Below, piece after piece: positions 35,890 to 44,891 of a stretch of DNA of 64,000 nucleotides; position 1 is the first letter of the stretch; each line of letters opens with the position of its first letter. The translations under genes and the position numbers were made by a program. The DNA is taken from NCBI GenBank assembly GCA_937775205.1, contig CALKBX010000006.1, positions 1 to 64,000 of the forward strand, written 5' to 3'. This DNA comes from an uncultured Verrucomicrobiae bacterium (lineage in GTDB: Bacteria > Verrucomicrobiota > Verrucomicrobiia > Limisphaerales > UBA1100). The notes under the pieces were generated by a model, which did no database searches, was not told the DNA's origin, and saw nothing but the letters and a program-made list of their open reading frames with translations.

Positions 35890-37107
35890 CAAAGCCGCCC
35901 AATCCACCGGCTCACTCAAATCAATCCGAGGCACCTCCGCCGTCACACACTCCGGATATTTCTGTGCCGCGCCGGTGTTGAAAACCAGCACTCGATCTTT
36001 GGGTTTCACCTTTCCCTGCCCCATTAACTGATCCAGCACCCCGAGGCAAACCGCCGTTTCCGGGCACACCGCAATGCCTTCTTTGGAATTGGCCAACTGC
36101 ATCCACTGCGGAATATCCCCCTCCGGCGCGCTCATCGCCACGCCGCCGCTCTCGCGCACCGCATCGAGGATCATGAAATCTCCCACCGCCTGCGGCACCC
36201 GCAATCCGCTTGCGATGGTGGCCGCGTTGGCCACGCGCTTGGCGTGACGCGCGCCGCTCTCGAACGCTTTCACAATCGGCGCGCACCCATCGCTTTGGCA
36301 CGCAACCATCTTCGGACGCTTGCCGCTTTTGAGCCAACCCAATGCCTCCAACTCCGCGAACGCCTTCCACATTCCGATCAACCCCGTGCCGCCGCCGGTG
36401 GGATACAAAATCCAATCCGGCAATTCCCATTCAAACTGTTCGGCCAATTCCAGCCCCATCGTTTTTTTGCCCTCGATGCGATACGGCTCCTTCAGCGTCG
36501 ACACATCGAACCACCCCATCGCCTCCGCGCCTTCGCGAACCAGCCGCCCGCAGTCATCGATCAGTCCGTTCACCGCAAACACCTTTGCGCCGTGCAACAG
36601 ACATTCCTTTTGGTTAATCAACGGCGTGTCGTCGGGCATAAATACAAAACACTCCATCCCTGCCCGTGCCGCGTACGCTGCCAATGCGCCACCGGCATTG
36701 CCAGCCGTGGGAGCCGCCAAGCGTTTCAAGCCGAATTCATTGGCCATCGTCACCGCCATCGCCATACCGCGCGCTTTGAAACTTCCAGTCGGTAAACGGC
36801 TTTCGTCTTTGATGAGTAAATTTTCCAAACCAAATTCCGCGCCCAACCGTTTGGCGGGAAGGATCGGCGTGATGGTTTCGGTGAGCGAAACAATGCTCGC
36901 CGGATCATCCATCGGCAGTAGTTCTAAATACCGCCAAAGCGTGGGCGGACGACCAAAGAGTGCTTTCTTGGGAAACTCCTTTTTTACCAAATCCAAATCA
37001 TACCGCACCCAAAGCGGCCGGTGGCATCGTATACACAAACCGTGCACCTCGCCCGCGGGATATTCCGTGCCACAATCGGCACACTCCAAATGCGTCACAA
37101 AAGGCAT
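35887..37107 (-). CDS. thrC: Threonine synthase (zinc-ribbon type)
   Basis: PLP enzyme that makes threonine from phosphohomoserine. The 406-residue product starts MPFVTHLECADCGTEYPAG with a Cys4 zinc ribbon (CADC and CIRC), as in the shorter archaeal/bacterial ThrC type. The PLP lysine is in LPTGSFKARGMAMAV, followed by APTAGNAGGALAAYAARAG and the phosphate-binding YPTGGGTGLIGMWKAF. The ATG at 37107 is used; the 38 codons upstream would intrude on the divergent promoter region (37108-37201) and are not conserved. A related activity of the same fold (for example cysteate synthase) cannot be excluded. The stop codon comes from the adjoining palindrome. Confidence 0.88.
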   Translation of the reverse strand: MPFVTHLECADCGTEYPAGEVHGLCIRCHRPLWVRYDLDLVKKEFPKKALFGRPPTLWRYLELLPMDDPASIVSLTETITPILPAKRLGAEFGLENLLIKDESRLPTGSFKARGMAMAVTMANEFGLKRLAAPTAGNAGGALAAYAARAGMECFVFMPDDTPLINQKECLLHGAKVFAVNGLIDDCGRLVREGAEAMGWFDVSTLKEPYRIEGKKTMGLELAEQFEWELPDWILYPTGGGTGLIGMWKAFAELEALGWLKSGKRPKMVACQSDGCAPIVKAFESGARHAKRVANAATIASGLRVPQAVGDFMILDAVRESGGVAMSAPEGDIPQWMQLANSKEGIAVCPETAVCLGVLDQLMGQGKVKPKDRVLVFNTGAAQKYPECVTAEVPRIDLSEPVDWAAL

Positions 37108-37201
37108 GCGCGAGGGAAACGCATTTAGGCATGCGGCGTCAAGTGTGGTAGGGAAGCAAGCTTGAACACACGCCCCCAATTCAGGCAAAGTCCCCGCCGT
37201 T

Positions 37202-38242
37202 ATGGCACCTAAAATTCGCATGGGCTTTATCGGCGTGGGCTCGATGGGTTTCAGTCATTTGCAGTTGTTCCACGAGGACTGCGGCAAACAAGCTGAAGCC
37301 GTGGCTGTGTGCGCCCGTGATGCCGGACGAATCCGGCGCGCAATGGACGTCGCGCCAAATATGACGCTGTTCAAAAAAGAAAAAGACCTCATCCAAAGCG
37401 ACCTCGATGCCGTGGTGATTTCCTCGCCCAACTTTACCCACGTGCCGCTTGCGCTCGCGGCGCTCAAGGCAGGCAAACATATTTTTCTGGAAAAACCCGT
37501 CGGCATCACTCCCGTCGAATGCCGCAAACTCCTGCGCGCTTCGGAACGCAGCGATCGCATCTTGATGATTGGGCACGAGCTGCGGTACTCGCCGTATTTT
37601 GCAAAATTCAAAACACTGGTCGATGACGGCGCGGTGGGTGCGCCGCACATGACTTGGTGCAAAGAATTTCGCGGACCCTTTCAGCCGAAGAGCCGCGAGT
37701 GGATTCAAGACCGCCGCAAAAGCGGCGGCTGTCTCGTAGACAAAAACTGCCATCATTTTGATCTCATGAATTGGTGGCTCGGCGCGCGCCCCAAACGCGT
37801 GAGCGCCTTTGGCAGCAACGCCGTCAACCGCGTCATTCCCGGCCCCAATCAGGCGCACGACCACGCAACCGTAAGTTGGGAATACGACAGCGGCGCGAAA
37901 GGCACGCTGCACCTCAGCCTCTTCGCCCACGACCCCCCAAAGGAAACGCTCGAAATGGGCATCGTTGGCGACAGCGGCGTTTTACAAACCGACCTCGACA
38001 ACCTGAAAATCCTCCACTGGAAAAAAGGCCGCGATAAACCGCGCGTCATCTCCGTGGACGCCAAACGCGGCATCGGCTGGGGCGGACATTTGGGTTTTGC
38101 TGAAATGCATCCCGCCTTCATCCGCGCCATACAAAAAGGCGAATCGCCACTCACCTCCGTGAGCAACACCCTCGATGGATCGCTGCTGGCGATTGCCGCC
38201 GAGGAATCCATTCGCAAAAAACAAATCATCACCATCAAATAA
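37202..38242 (+). CDS. Gfo/Idh/MocA family oxidoreductase
   Basis: A 346-residue NAD(P)-dependent oxidoreductase. The N-terminal Rossmann fold has KIRMGFIGVGSMGFSHLQLF, the E-K-P motif is KHIFLEKPVGITPVECRKLL, and the catalytic-domain motif is GGCLVDKNCHHFDLMNWWLG. The C-terminal part (LSLFAHDPPKETLEMGIVG) is the usual beta-sheet substrate domain. The stop TAA is followed at once by the ATG of the GH43-like gene, so the two are co-translated; together they suggest processing of a plant- or algae-derived sugar. Substrate unknown. Confidence 0.9.
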   Translation: MAPKIRMGFIGVGSMGFSHLQLFHEDCGKQAEAVAVCARDAGRIRRAMDVAPNMTLFKKEKDLIQSDLDAVVISSPNFTHVPLALAALKAGKHIFLEKPVGITPVECRKLLRASERSDRILMIGHELRYSPYFAKFKTLVDDGAVGAPHMTWCKEFRGPFQPKSREWIQDRRKSGGCLVDKNCHHFDLMNWWLGARPKRVSAFGSNAVNRVIPGPNQAHDHATVSWEYDSGAKGTLHLSLFAHDPPKETLEMGIVGDSGVLQTDLDNLKILHWKKGRDKPRVISVDAKRGIGWGGHLGFAEMHPAFIRAIQKGESPLTSVSNTLDGSLLAIAAEESIRKKQIITIK

Positions 38243-39217
38243 ATGAGCACCCATCCCATCACCGAAAAACTTTTGAACGGCACTCTCATCCGCGAACCCG
38301 TCGGCAATGAGCAAGGCTACTGGTCCGGCGCGCCCGGTTGGACTTGGGACGAAACCGACCAAGCCGCTTACGTCTGCTATCGCATTCGCCGTCCGCGCGG
38401 CGTGGAGCCCGATCGCGGCGGCGAATCGCGCATCGCCAAGACGACTGATTTTGAAAATTTTAAGGATGTGTGGGCCGTGCAAAAGAGCGATTACAATTCC
38501 GCTTCCATCGAGAAGAGCACGCTCAAGCGCGGTAAGGACGGCCGATGGCGCTATTTCACCAGCTTCGTTGCGCCCGAAGATGGCCGGTGGTGCACCACCA
38601 TCAACACGGCTGACAGCATCGAAGCGCTTGACCCCGCCAACACCAAACGCCTTTTCACCGCCACGGATCACAACCTTGAAGGCGTGAAGGATCCGTGGTT
38701 GATGGAAGTCGATGGCACGTATCATTTATTCCTCAGCGTCGCCATCAATACCGCCAGCACCAGTGACAGCTCGCACGAGTCGCTGGATATTTTCAACACC
38801 GGCGAATGCAAAAGCGCCACCGCCCTCGCCACATCGACCGACCTCGACAACTGGGATTGGCAAGGCATCGTCCTCCAACCCGAAGGCGACACCGCGTGGG
38901 ACAAATACTGCCGCCGCATCAACAGTGTGCTGCCGCTCGCGGGAAAATATTATGCCTTCTACGACGGCAGCGAAGGCCATCACCAAAATTACGAAGAACG
39001 CACCGGCCTTGCTGTTTCTGATGATTTGCGAAATTGGAAAATCTTAACGCCCGAATCCTCGTGCATCACCAGCCCGCACACCACCGGCTCGTTGCGCTAC
39101 ATCGACGCCCAACATCACGGCGATGAAATTATCTTTATGCACGAACTCACCCGCGAAAACGGAGCCCACGAAATGCGGTTGACGAAGTTTGATGCTGACG
39201 GATTTTCGTTGGAGTGA
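38243..39217 (+). CDS. GH43-like five-bladed beta-propeller glycosidase-related protein
   Basis: A 324-residue protein with repeated aromatic-Asp motifs of the beta-propeller glycosidases (GH43/GH117-like clan). Seen are EQGYWSGAPGWTWDETDQAA, RIAKTTDFENFKDVW, VKDPWLMEVDGTYHLFLSVA, ALATSTDLDNWDWQGIVLQP, VLPLAGKYYAFYDGSEGHHQ, and GLAVSDDLRNWKILTPESSC. The paired phrases T(S/T)DL-NW recur as propeller blades. No signal peptide is present, so it is probably cytoplasmic. Catalytic acids cannot be placed with certainty. The gene is coupled to a Gfo/Idh oxidoreductase and converges with an MFS transporter gene. Confidence 0.75.
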   Translation: MSTHPITEKLLNGTLIREPVGNEQGYWSGAPGWTWDETDQAAYVCYRIRRPRGVEPDRGGESRIAKTTDFENFKDVWAVQKSDYNSASIEKSTLKRGKDGRWRYFTSFVAPEDGRWCTTINTADSIEALDPANTKRLFTATDHNLEGVKDPWLMEVDGTYHLFLSVAINTASTSDSSHESLDIFNTGECKSATALATSTDLDNWDWQGIVLQPEGDTAWDKYCRRINSVLPLAGKYYAFYDGSEGHHQNYEERTGLAVSDDLRNWKILTPESSCITSPHTTGSLRYIDAQHHGDEIIFMHELTRENGAHEMRLTKFDADGFSLE

Positions 39218-39223
39218 TTTTTA

Positions 39224-39277
39224 GACACGGATTTCACAGATTTTCACGGATAAAAATAATCTGTGTGAATCCGTGTC
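39224..39277. repeat. Long inverted repeat between convergent genes
   Basis: The left arm GACACGGATTTCACAGATT (39224-39242) pairs with AATCTGTGTGAATCCGTGTC (39258-39277) around a 15-nt loop, with only one or two unpaired bases. It lies between the GH43-like gene and the convergent MFS gene. It resembles the dispersed palindromic repeats found in many bacterial genomes and could act as a bidirectional terminator. Confidence 0.75.
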
Positions 39278-39282
39278 AAAAC

Positions 39283-40572
39283 CTACTCCGGCAAGTCCTT
39301 CCCTTTCGTCTCCGGCAAATAAGCGATCGCAATTAGCCCGAGAAGGAAAGTAGTTCCAAGCAAACTCAACGCCTCTCGAATTGGGAAGCCTTCAATGGAT
39401 TTCACGATGCCGGAAAGAATCAGCATTGGCGCGGCTACGATTCGGCCGACGTTGAAACAAAAACTCGTGCCCGTCGCCCGCAAGTGATTGGGAAACAATT
39501 CCGGAAAGTACACTGCATACCCCGCGTGCATGCACAGCGTGAAAAATCCAAACACCGGCAACAACCACAACAATTGATTGTAAGTTTGAGGCAAATAGCA
39601 AATGACCGGCACGACCATAAACGCACCCAAATGGCCGAGAATAAATGCTTTGTGTCGCCCAATCCGTGCACAAATCGGCCCGAACAGCAGCAACCCAACC
39701 CCCGCGCCGGTGGTCTGCACGATTCCGTAGGCGAACTTGGATTGCTTAGCCGCCTCGGCCACACTTGCGCCTTCGGCCAATAACATTTCCTTCGCCAACC
39801 CCTGCGTGGCGATGCCCACTGCCCAAAAACTTGCCAACCCCACCGCCGCCAGCATCATCCCCAACAGCGCGTGTTTGCGCCATTTCGAATGGCTAAACAA
39901 TTCACGATAACTACCAGCGTTCTTTCGCGTGTCATCCGCCGCTTTCTTCCAGCGTTCCGGTTCCTTGACGGCGACCCGCACCCACACCACCAACAATGCA
40001 GGAATGATTCCAATCAAATAAGCATACCGCCACTGCGCGCCCACCGCCATCCCGGCCAGCGCGGCCATCCAAGTGCCCACCACGCTGGAAGCATGGAAAA
40101 TACTGGCGGCGTGTGTGCGGGCGTGTTTGGGGAAAATTTCCGCCACCAAGCTCGCCGCCACGGCCCATTCGCCGCCGACACCCATGGCCACGAAAAACCG
40201 CAGCGAGGCAATCTGCCACAAGTCAGTTGCGAAATATGTTAGCCCGGAAAAAAGTGAGTAGGTGAGGATGGTGGCAATCATAATGGGCCGCCGCCCGTAG
40301 CGATCGGCCAGCGAACCGAAGAGCAACCCACCCACGGTTCCGCCCACCAGAAACGCGGCGAGAAACCAATCGCCCCACATATCTACTTTTGCCGCGCGCG
40401 CTTTATCGTCGGTGATGCCCGAGAGGAGATCGTTGAGCATTTCCCCGCGCGTGAGGTTGAAAATCTGGCCTTCGTAAACATCAAAAATCCAGCCCGCGCA
40501 GGCGATGATGAGGATGATCCATTGGTACCGCGTGATGCCGCTGTACCATTTGCGGTTCGGTGTGTCGGCCAT
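39283..40572 (-). CDS. MFS transporter
   Basis: A 429-residue major facilitator protein with about 12 membrane segments. The conserved MFS loop 2-3 motif is GGLLFGSLADRYGRRPIMIA, with a second copy GPICARIGRHKAFILGHLG after the midpoint. FVAMGVGGEWAVAASLVAEI and YFPELFPNHLRATGTSFCFN are typical of the metabolite:proton symporter subgroup (sialate, aromatic acid or sugar acid carriers). The C-terminus ends LPETKGKDLPE, a family signature. It follows a small lipoprotein gene with zero spacing, so the two form an operon. Substrate not predictable. Confidence 0.92.
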   Translation of the reverse strand: MADTPNRKWYSGITRYQWIILIIACAGWIFDVYEGQIFNLTRGEMLNDLLSGITDDKARAAKVDMWGDWFLAAFLVGGTVGGLLFGSLADRYGRRPIMIATILTYSLFSGLTYFATDLWQIASLRFFVAMGVGGEWAVAASLVAEIFPKHARTHAASIFHASSVVGTWMAALAGMAVGAQWRYAYLIGIIPALLVVWVRVAVKEPERWKKAADDTRKNAGSYRELFSHSKWRKHALLGMMLAAVGLASFWAVGIATQGLAKEMLLAEGASVAEAAKQSKFAYGIVQTTGAGVGLLLFGPICARIGRHKAFILGHLGAFMVVPVICYLPQTYNQLLWLLPVFGFFTLCMHAGYAVYFPELFPNHLRATGTSFCFNVGRIVAAPMLILSGIVKSIEGFPIREALSLLGTTFLLGLIAIAYLPETKGKDLPE

Positions 40573-41019
40573 CTACTTGGTTTCCTCCGGGCGTTCGAGG
40601 CTGAAGGTGCCGTGGTCTTTGGGGCTACGATAGTTGAACTGCAATTGGTTGGTGGTTCCACTTCCGTCGTAATGATAAACGCCGCCGGCGAGTTTACCGA
40701 GGTCGGCTTGGCCTTGGAATTGATATTGGCCGTTTGCCTCGGTGACCGTCATATCCAGTCCATACCCGTAGCTGATTGGCAAGATTCCCCATGTATATTT
40801 GGCGTGGAACCGGGTGTGGTAAACGCCCGCCTCCTTGCGAGTGATGAGGCAGCGCAGCACGTCGTTATGCTGATTAGTGTCGCTGTGCCAACGGCCAACC
40901 CATTGGCCTTCGATGCCGCTGGCGGTATTACTCGCGGCTTCCCAATCCCGATCAAAGGTGGAGCAACCCACACTCAGCAAAACGAGGCCAACCGAAATAA
41001 TCCATGCGCGCGGGCTCAT
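40573..41019 (-). CDS. Small lipoprotein of unknown function
   Basis: A 148-residue protein with a lipoprotein signal (WIISVGLVLLSVGC, then STFDRDWEAAS); the Cys is the predicted lipidation site. The mature part is a predicted beta-rich domain: GQWVGRWHSDTNQHNDVLRC, HTRFHAKYTWGILPISYGYG, YQFQGQADLGKLAGGVYHYD. I do not recognise the family from the sequence, though it resembles small beta-barrel lipid/ligand-binding proteins. It sits directly upstream of the MFS gene and 38 nt downstream of the FHA-kinase gene. Confidence 0.8.
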   Translation of the reverse strand: MSPRAWIISVGLVLLSVGCSTFDRDWEAASNTASGIEGQWVGRWHSDTNQHNDVLRCLITRKEAGVYHTRFHAKYTWGILPISYGYGLDMTVTEANGQYQFQGQADLGKLAGGVYHYDGSGTTNQLQFNYRSPKDHGTFSLERPEETK

Positions 41020-41057
41020 GCGCGGAAGATAGCGGGCGGCAAGTTCAAAGGCAATGC

Positions 41058-42653
41058 TCAGGTGAGCGAGGCATCACAATGCGTGCACGGGCCGGGCTGG
41101 TCGTTGCGCAGTTTGCCGCTGCATTGGCTGCAGGTAAATCGCTTGGGTTTGAAAAGGATTTTCCCGATTGCCGAAAGACCAAACCAAAAGATCAGAATAA
41201 AAATAACCCAGATCACGATTTTATCCTTGGGGGCGTCCTTCAACCCAATCACCAGCAGCAAGGAGAATAACGCTAGAACGGCGATGAAGCCCTGATGCCA
41301 AGGATTATCACGGGCCTCAATACTGCCCCAGTCGGCAATGGCGATTTTTTCATGAACCGTGAGATTAGTGCCCTCAAGCACCGGCGGCGTGGTATCGCTC
41401 CGCGTGGGCACAGGTGGTGGCGGTTCATCGGAGGGCGCGTGGCCAAGGGTCGAAGGTGTGATGGGCGCTAACGGAGCGAGTTGCGTAATTGGCGGCAGCA
41501 CGGGTTCATCGCTGCTGGCAATCCATTCTTCAACCGCCGCGGCGCTGGGCGGACGATGGGCGGGATCTTTGGCGAGGCAGGCCATGATCATGGCGCACAC
41601 GGCATCGGGCACTTGATTTTGCAAACCCAACTCGGAGAGACGCTCGGCAAGTGGCTTGGCCTCCACGTTGAGAACTTGATAGGTGACATCGCCGCTGGAG
41701 AATGGCGGGCGGCTGGTGAGCAATTCGTAAAAAGTGGAGCCGAGTGCATAAAGGTCGTCGCTGGCGCGTGGGATTTCGCCGCGCATTTGCTGAGGGCTCA
41801 TGTAAAGAGTGGTGCCGCTAACGCTGCCTTGCATAGAGGATCGACTAAGGCTGTCCGCCATGGATGCGGCAATGCCGAAGTCGGCGAGCTTCAGATTGCC
41901 CTGCCTGTCGACCATCATATTCGCGGGCTTGAGGTCGCGGTGGACAATTTTGTTTTGATGCGCGTACTCGAGCGCATCGCAAAGCTGCGACATCAACGGC
42001 CGCAGCGTTTCCCAATTGAAACAATTCCCGGGCTGGGCAAGTCGCATCGTAGCGAGGTCCTGACCATTGATAAATTCCAACGTAACAAAAGCAGGCTCGC
42101 CCGGTGGTTGCACGAGGTCGTGAATGCGAATGATGTTGTTGTGGCTGAGGTGGCGGCTTTTTTGCACTTCGCGCCTGAGATCAGAAATAGCCACGGCATC
42201 ATTAGCCATTTCTGGCGGCAGACGTTTAAGGGCGATTTCTTCGCTGAGTTCCTCATCGCGGGCCAGCCACACCTCCCCACGTCCGCCGCGACCGATGGGG
42301 CGAATCAGGCAGTAGCGCCGCGCTAACACTTCGCCTTCCCTTGCCCGCACGCTGGTGGGCGCTTGCAACGCCAACCAGCGATCGCCCACTTGGATGGTTT
42401 GGCCGGGGCTCACGCCCAAGCGACCGCGCACGCCCATGCCATCCAGAAAAATTCCGGCGGTTGTGCCGAGGTCTTCAATAAAGAGATCGCCATTTTGCAG
42501 ATGCAAACGTGCGTGCGCCGCCTCCGCGCCACTCAGCAAAATTGCCGAGCCCGTCGCCGAGCCAATCGCGTGCACGCCCTCGCCAAGGAGAAATTCGGAA
42601 AGCACCACGCCATCCGAACCGGCTATCAACACTTTGATCGCGTCCGTGGGCAT
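41058..42653 (-). CDS. FHA-domain serine/threonine protein kinase with C-terminal zinc ribbon
   Basis: A 531-residue signalling protein. Residues about 1-100 form an FHA domain (GVHAIGSATGSAILLSGAEA, HARLHLQNGDLFIEDLGTTA). The kinase domain follows with the glycine loop IGRGGRGEVWLA, the ATP lysine in EIALKRLPPEM, the catalytic loop V-H-R-D-L-K-P-A-N, D-F-G in LKLADFGIAAS, and SGTTLYMSPQQMRGEIPRAS in the activation segment. After a Pro-rich linker come two membrane helices (FIAVLALFSLLLVIGL and IVIWVIFILIFWFGLSAIG). The tail is a zinc ribbon, CSQC and CTHC. All catalytic residues are present. It precedes the lipoprotein and MFS genes. Confidence 0.93.
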   Translation of the reverse strand: MPTDAIKVLIAGSDGVVLSEFLLGEGVHAIGSATGSAILLSGAEAAHARLHLQNGDLFIEDLGTTAGIFLDGMGVRGRLGVSPGQTIQVGDRWLALQAPTSVRAREGEVLARRYCLIRPIGRGGRGEVWLARDEELSEEIALKRLPPEMANDAVAISDLRREVQKSRHLSHNNIIRIHDLVQPPGEPAFVTLEFINGQDLATMRLAQPGNCFNWETLRPLMSQLCDALEYAHQNKIVHRDLKPANMMVDRQGNLKLADFGIAASMADSLSRSSMQGSVSGTTLYMSPQQMRGEIPRASDDLYALGSTFYELLTSRPPFSSGDVTYQVLNVEAKPLAERLSELGLQNQVPDAVCAMIMACLAKDPAHRPPSAAAVEEWIASSDEPVLPPITQLAPLAPITPSTLGHAPSDEPPPPVPTRSDTTPPVLEGTNLTVHEKIAIADWGSIEARDNPWHQGFIAVLALFSLLLVIGLKDAPKDKIVIWVIFILIFWFGLSAIGKILFKPKRFTCSQCSGKLRNDQPGPCTHCDASLT

Positions 42654-42671
42654 CGCGGCATTTTTGAAGAA

Positions 42672-42762
42672 TGGCGGAGAGGGCGGGATTCGAACCCGCG
42701 TTACCCGTTATAGGTAAACCAGTTTAGCAAACTAGCGCATTCGACCACTCTGCCACCTCTCC
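42672..42762 (-). tRNA. tRNA-Ser (anticodon GCT)
   Basis: A 91-nt cloverleaf on the minus strand with encoded CCA. The acceptor GGAGAGG pairs with CCTCTCC, the anticodon loop TTTGCTAAA carries GCT (reads AGC and AGT), a long variable arm typical of class II tRNAs is present (TTACCTATAACGGGTAA), and the T-arm is GCGGG, TTCGAAT, CCCGC. Confidence 0.97.
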
Positions 42763-42860
42763 GACCGGTTCGGCGGGCAACTTACCGCCGTTTGGCGAGT
42801 GAGTCAAACCCTCCGCGCGGCGTTGGACAACGGCGGTGGCCTGTGGCATATTGCCCCATC

Positions 42861-43031
42861 ATGAAACAGCTAAAACAAATCGACCCAAAATCCCTCATCA
42901 TCGGCTTCCTGCTTAGTGCGGTAGTCTTCCTAACCCTCGGCCTCGCCCAAGCCGAAGTCGTCAAAGTCCGCATCATCGGCATCGACAAAGCCGCCTTTGA
43001 AAGCTGGGATGCTATCAAGGTAAGTAATTAG
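42861..43031 (+). CDS. Small single-span membrane or secreted protein, unknown
   Basis: A 56-residue product: MKQLKQIDPKSLIIGFLLSA, then VVFLTLGLAQAEVVKVRIIG, then IDKAAFESWDAIKVSN. It has one N-terminal hydrophobic segment that could be an anchor or a signal peptide, with an A-Q-A cleavage-like end, and a short soluble tail ending WDAIKVSN. The composition fits a real coding frame and the spacing to rmuC is small. I do not know a named family. No obvious ribosome site is seen, so confidence is moderate. Confidence 0.6.
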   Translation: MKQLKQIDPKSLIIGFLLSAVVFLTLGLAQAEVVKVRIIGIDKAAFESWDAIKVSN

Positions 43032-43092
43032 ATATTCCGAAAAACTCGTTCCGTACTTGTCAACGCCCTCCATTGCCCTGAAACTCTGCGCG

Positions 43093-44205
43093 GTGGATGT
43101 TGTTTTACCAATCGTGTTATTTGTCGTCGGCTTTGGGGCGGGCGCGTTTATCATTTGGCAGGTGAAACAAAAAGAAATTGAGGCCGCCAATCACGGCACC
43201 GAAGAACTCGAGGCCTCCTTTGGCAATCTTTCGCGCAAGGCGCTTTCTGAAAATCAAAGGCAATTTTTGGAGCTGGCCCAAAGTGAGTTTGCCAAACTTC
43301 AAGCCGGCTCCGGACAACAGTTAGATCAAAAAAAAGAACTCATCGACGCCAGCCTTCAAATCATTCAACGCTCCCTGAAAGATTTAGGGGAAGGCACCGC
43401 CGGCTTGCGTGAACAGGTCCAACTATCACGAAGCCGGATCGACAACCTCAACGAGACCACTGACCAACTGCGCCTCATCCTTTCCAATAGCCAAGCCCGC
43501 GGCCAATGGGGCGAACGATTGGTGGAGGATATTTTGAGCTTACTCGGGATGATGGAGGGAAAAAATTATTCCAAGCAATCCAAGGAAGGCGATGATCGTC
43601 CGGACTTCACGTTCAACCTGCCCAAAGACAAGCGCTTGAATATGGACGTCAAATTCCCCATCACCCATTACGAAAAATACCTCGCTTCGGAAGACGAAAC
43701 AATTCAAGCGAGTGAAAAGAAGCAATTCCTCACCGCTGTGCGCAATCATGTCAGTGCCGTAGCCAAGCGCTCGTACATTGACCCCGCCGGTGGCACGGTG
43801 GATTACGTCCTGCTTTTCATCCCCAACGAAAGCATTTATAGCTTCATCAATCAGGAAGACCACGATCTGATTGATTTCGCAATGAAAAAACAAATCGTGC
43901 TTTGCTCACCACTCACCCTCTACGCCATCCTCTCATTGATCCGCCAATCCGTCGCCAGTTTCGCAGTAGAGCGCAAGGCTGGTGATCTCCAAAAACTAGT
44001 GCAGGACTTCAGCATCCAATGGGAAAAATACGGCGAAAAAATTGATGCCTTGGGCAAGACTCTTTCTACTGTGAACAACCATTACGACCAAATCAAAACC
44101 ACGCGCGCCACCGCCCTTGAACGCCCCATGCGAAAAATTCTAGATTTGAAACTAGAGCAGCAGGATGAAAGCCCGCCTGCAATCACTGACAGCGATTCAG
44201 ATTGA
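43093..44205 (+). CDS. rmuC: DNA recombination protein RmuC
   Basis: RmuC-family protein, linked to control of inverted-repeat recombination and carrying a nuclease-like C-terminal domain. From GTG 43093 the product has 370 residues with an N-terminal membrane anchor (VDVVLPIVLFVVGFGAGAF), a long coiled-coil region (about 20-150), and the conserved domain with QARGQWGERLVEDILSLLGM, RPDFTFNLPKDKRLNMDVKF, VDYVLLFIPNESIYSFINQE and LCSPLTLYAILSLIRQS. A TTG start at 43057 is an alternative that adds 12 residues before the membrane anchor. Family call is clear. Confidence 0.93.
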   Translation: MDVVLPIVLFVVGFGAGAFIIWQVKQKEIEAANHGTEELEASFGNLSRKALSENQRQFLELAQSEFAKLQAGSGQQLDQKKELIDASLQIIQRSLKDLGEGTAGLREQVQLSRSRIDNLNETTDQLRLILSNSQARGQWGERLVEDILSLLGMMEGKNYSKQSKEGDDRPDFTFNLPKDKRLNMDVKFPITHYEKYLASEDETIQASEKKQFLTAVRNHVSAVAKRSYIDPAGGTVDYVLLFIPNESIYSFINQEDHDLIDFAMKKQIVLCSPLTLYAILSLIRQSVASFAVERKAGDLQKLVQDFSIQWEKYGEKIDALGKTLSTVNNHYDQIKTTRATALERPMRKILDLKLEQQDESPPAITDSDSD

Positions 44206-44209
44206 GGCT

Positions 44210-44767
44210 TCAATTGTTTCGCAACTCTTCCCAAGGCAACTCCGGCCAGGGCACTTCACCTTCGGGCTTGGGGAGGTTGAAACGGCTAGAGTGAGGAAGC
44301 TCCAGTTCAGCCTCGCCTTCCTCTTCCAGCATCTGGGCGGCCTCGATGGCGGTTTTGCCTTGGTACAAGATGGCCATCACTGCAGAATGCACACAGTCTA
44401 ACGCACATATAGCAAAGCCGATCATCGCGAAGACTGCCTCTTCGCTCAGTCCGCATTCGGGATCGAAATACACACGGCTCCGCGTCATCAGGCGGCCCTC
44501 GTCGAAATCCATCTCCAACCTGCACGTGTTATTTCGCGGCCCGATGCGGACAATCAACTCCGCCAACGCCGCGCGTTTGTCTTCCGGAATAGACAACGGA
44601 TGATAGGCCACCACCTGCAACGCCTCCTCTTCGACTTTCACGCACGTGGTCCACACGCCCCCACCGGTGCCCAAAACAGCCCAAGCTGACCCGTTTTCCG
44701 GATCCGCCTTGAAGAGCACATCCGCTTCTTCGAAATGTTTCACTACGCTTTCAAATGTATCACTCAT
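44210..44767 (-). CDS. YbjN domain-containing protein
   Basis: A 185-residue cytoplasmic protein of the YbjN family (type III secretion chaperone-like fold). It starts MSDTFESVVKHFEEADVLFK and has WAVLGTGGGVWTTCVKVEEE, LQVVAYHPLSIPEDKRAALA, ELIVRIGPRNNTCRLEMDFD and FDPECGLSEEAVFAMIGFAI, which follow the family's strand-helix pattern. The C-terminus is acidic and Pro-rich. The ATG at 44767 is chosen; the open frame upstream overlaps the divergent gene's start region. Its molecular role is unknown. It converges with rmuC, 4 nt apart. Confidence 0.82.
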   Translation of the reverse strand: MSDTFESVVKHFEEADVLFKADPENGSAWAVLGTGGGVWTTCVKVEEEALQVVAYHPLSIPEDKRAALAELIVRIGPRNNTCRLEMDFDEGRLMTRSRVYFDPECGLSEEAVFAMIGFAICALDCVHSAVMAILYQGKTAIEAAQMLEEEGEAELELPHSSRFNLPKPEGEVPWPELPWEELRNN

Positions 44768-44891
44768 GGTTTTTCCTTTTGTTGAATGTTGCTGACTTAA
44801 TTTCTTCCGGAATGTTAACACACTCGATGGGTCACACTCTGTCCCACCCGTGATTGCGCGAATACTTTTTTTGTGATATCGTCCAAGCCGT

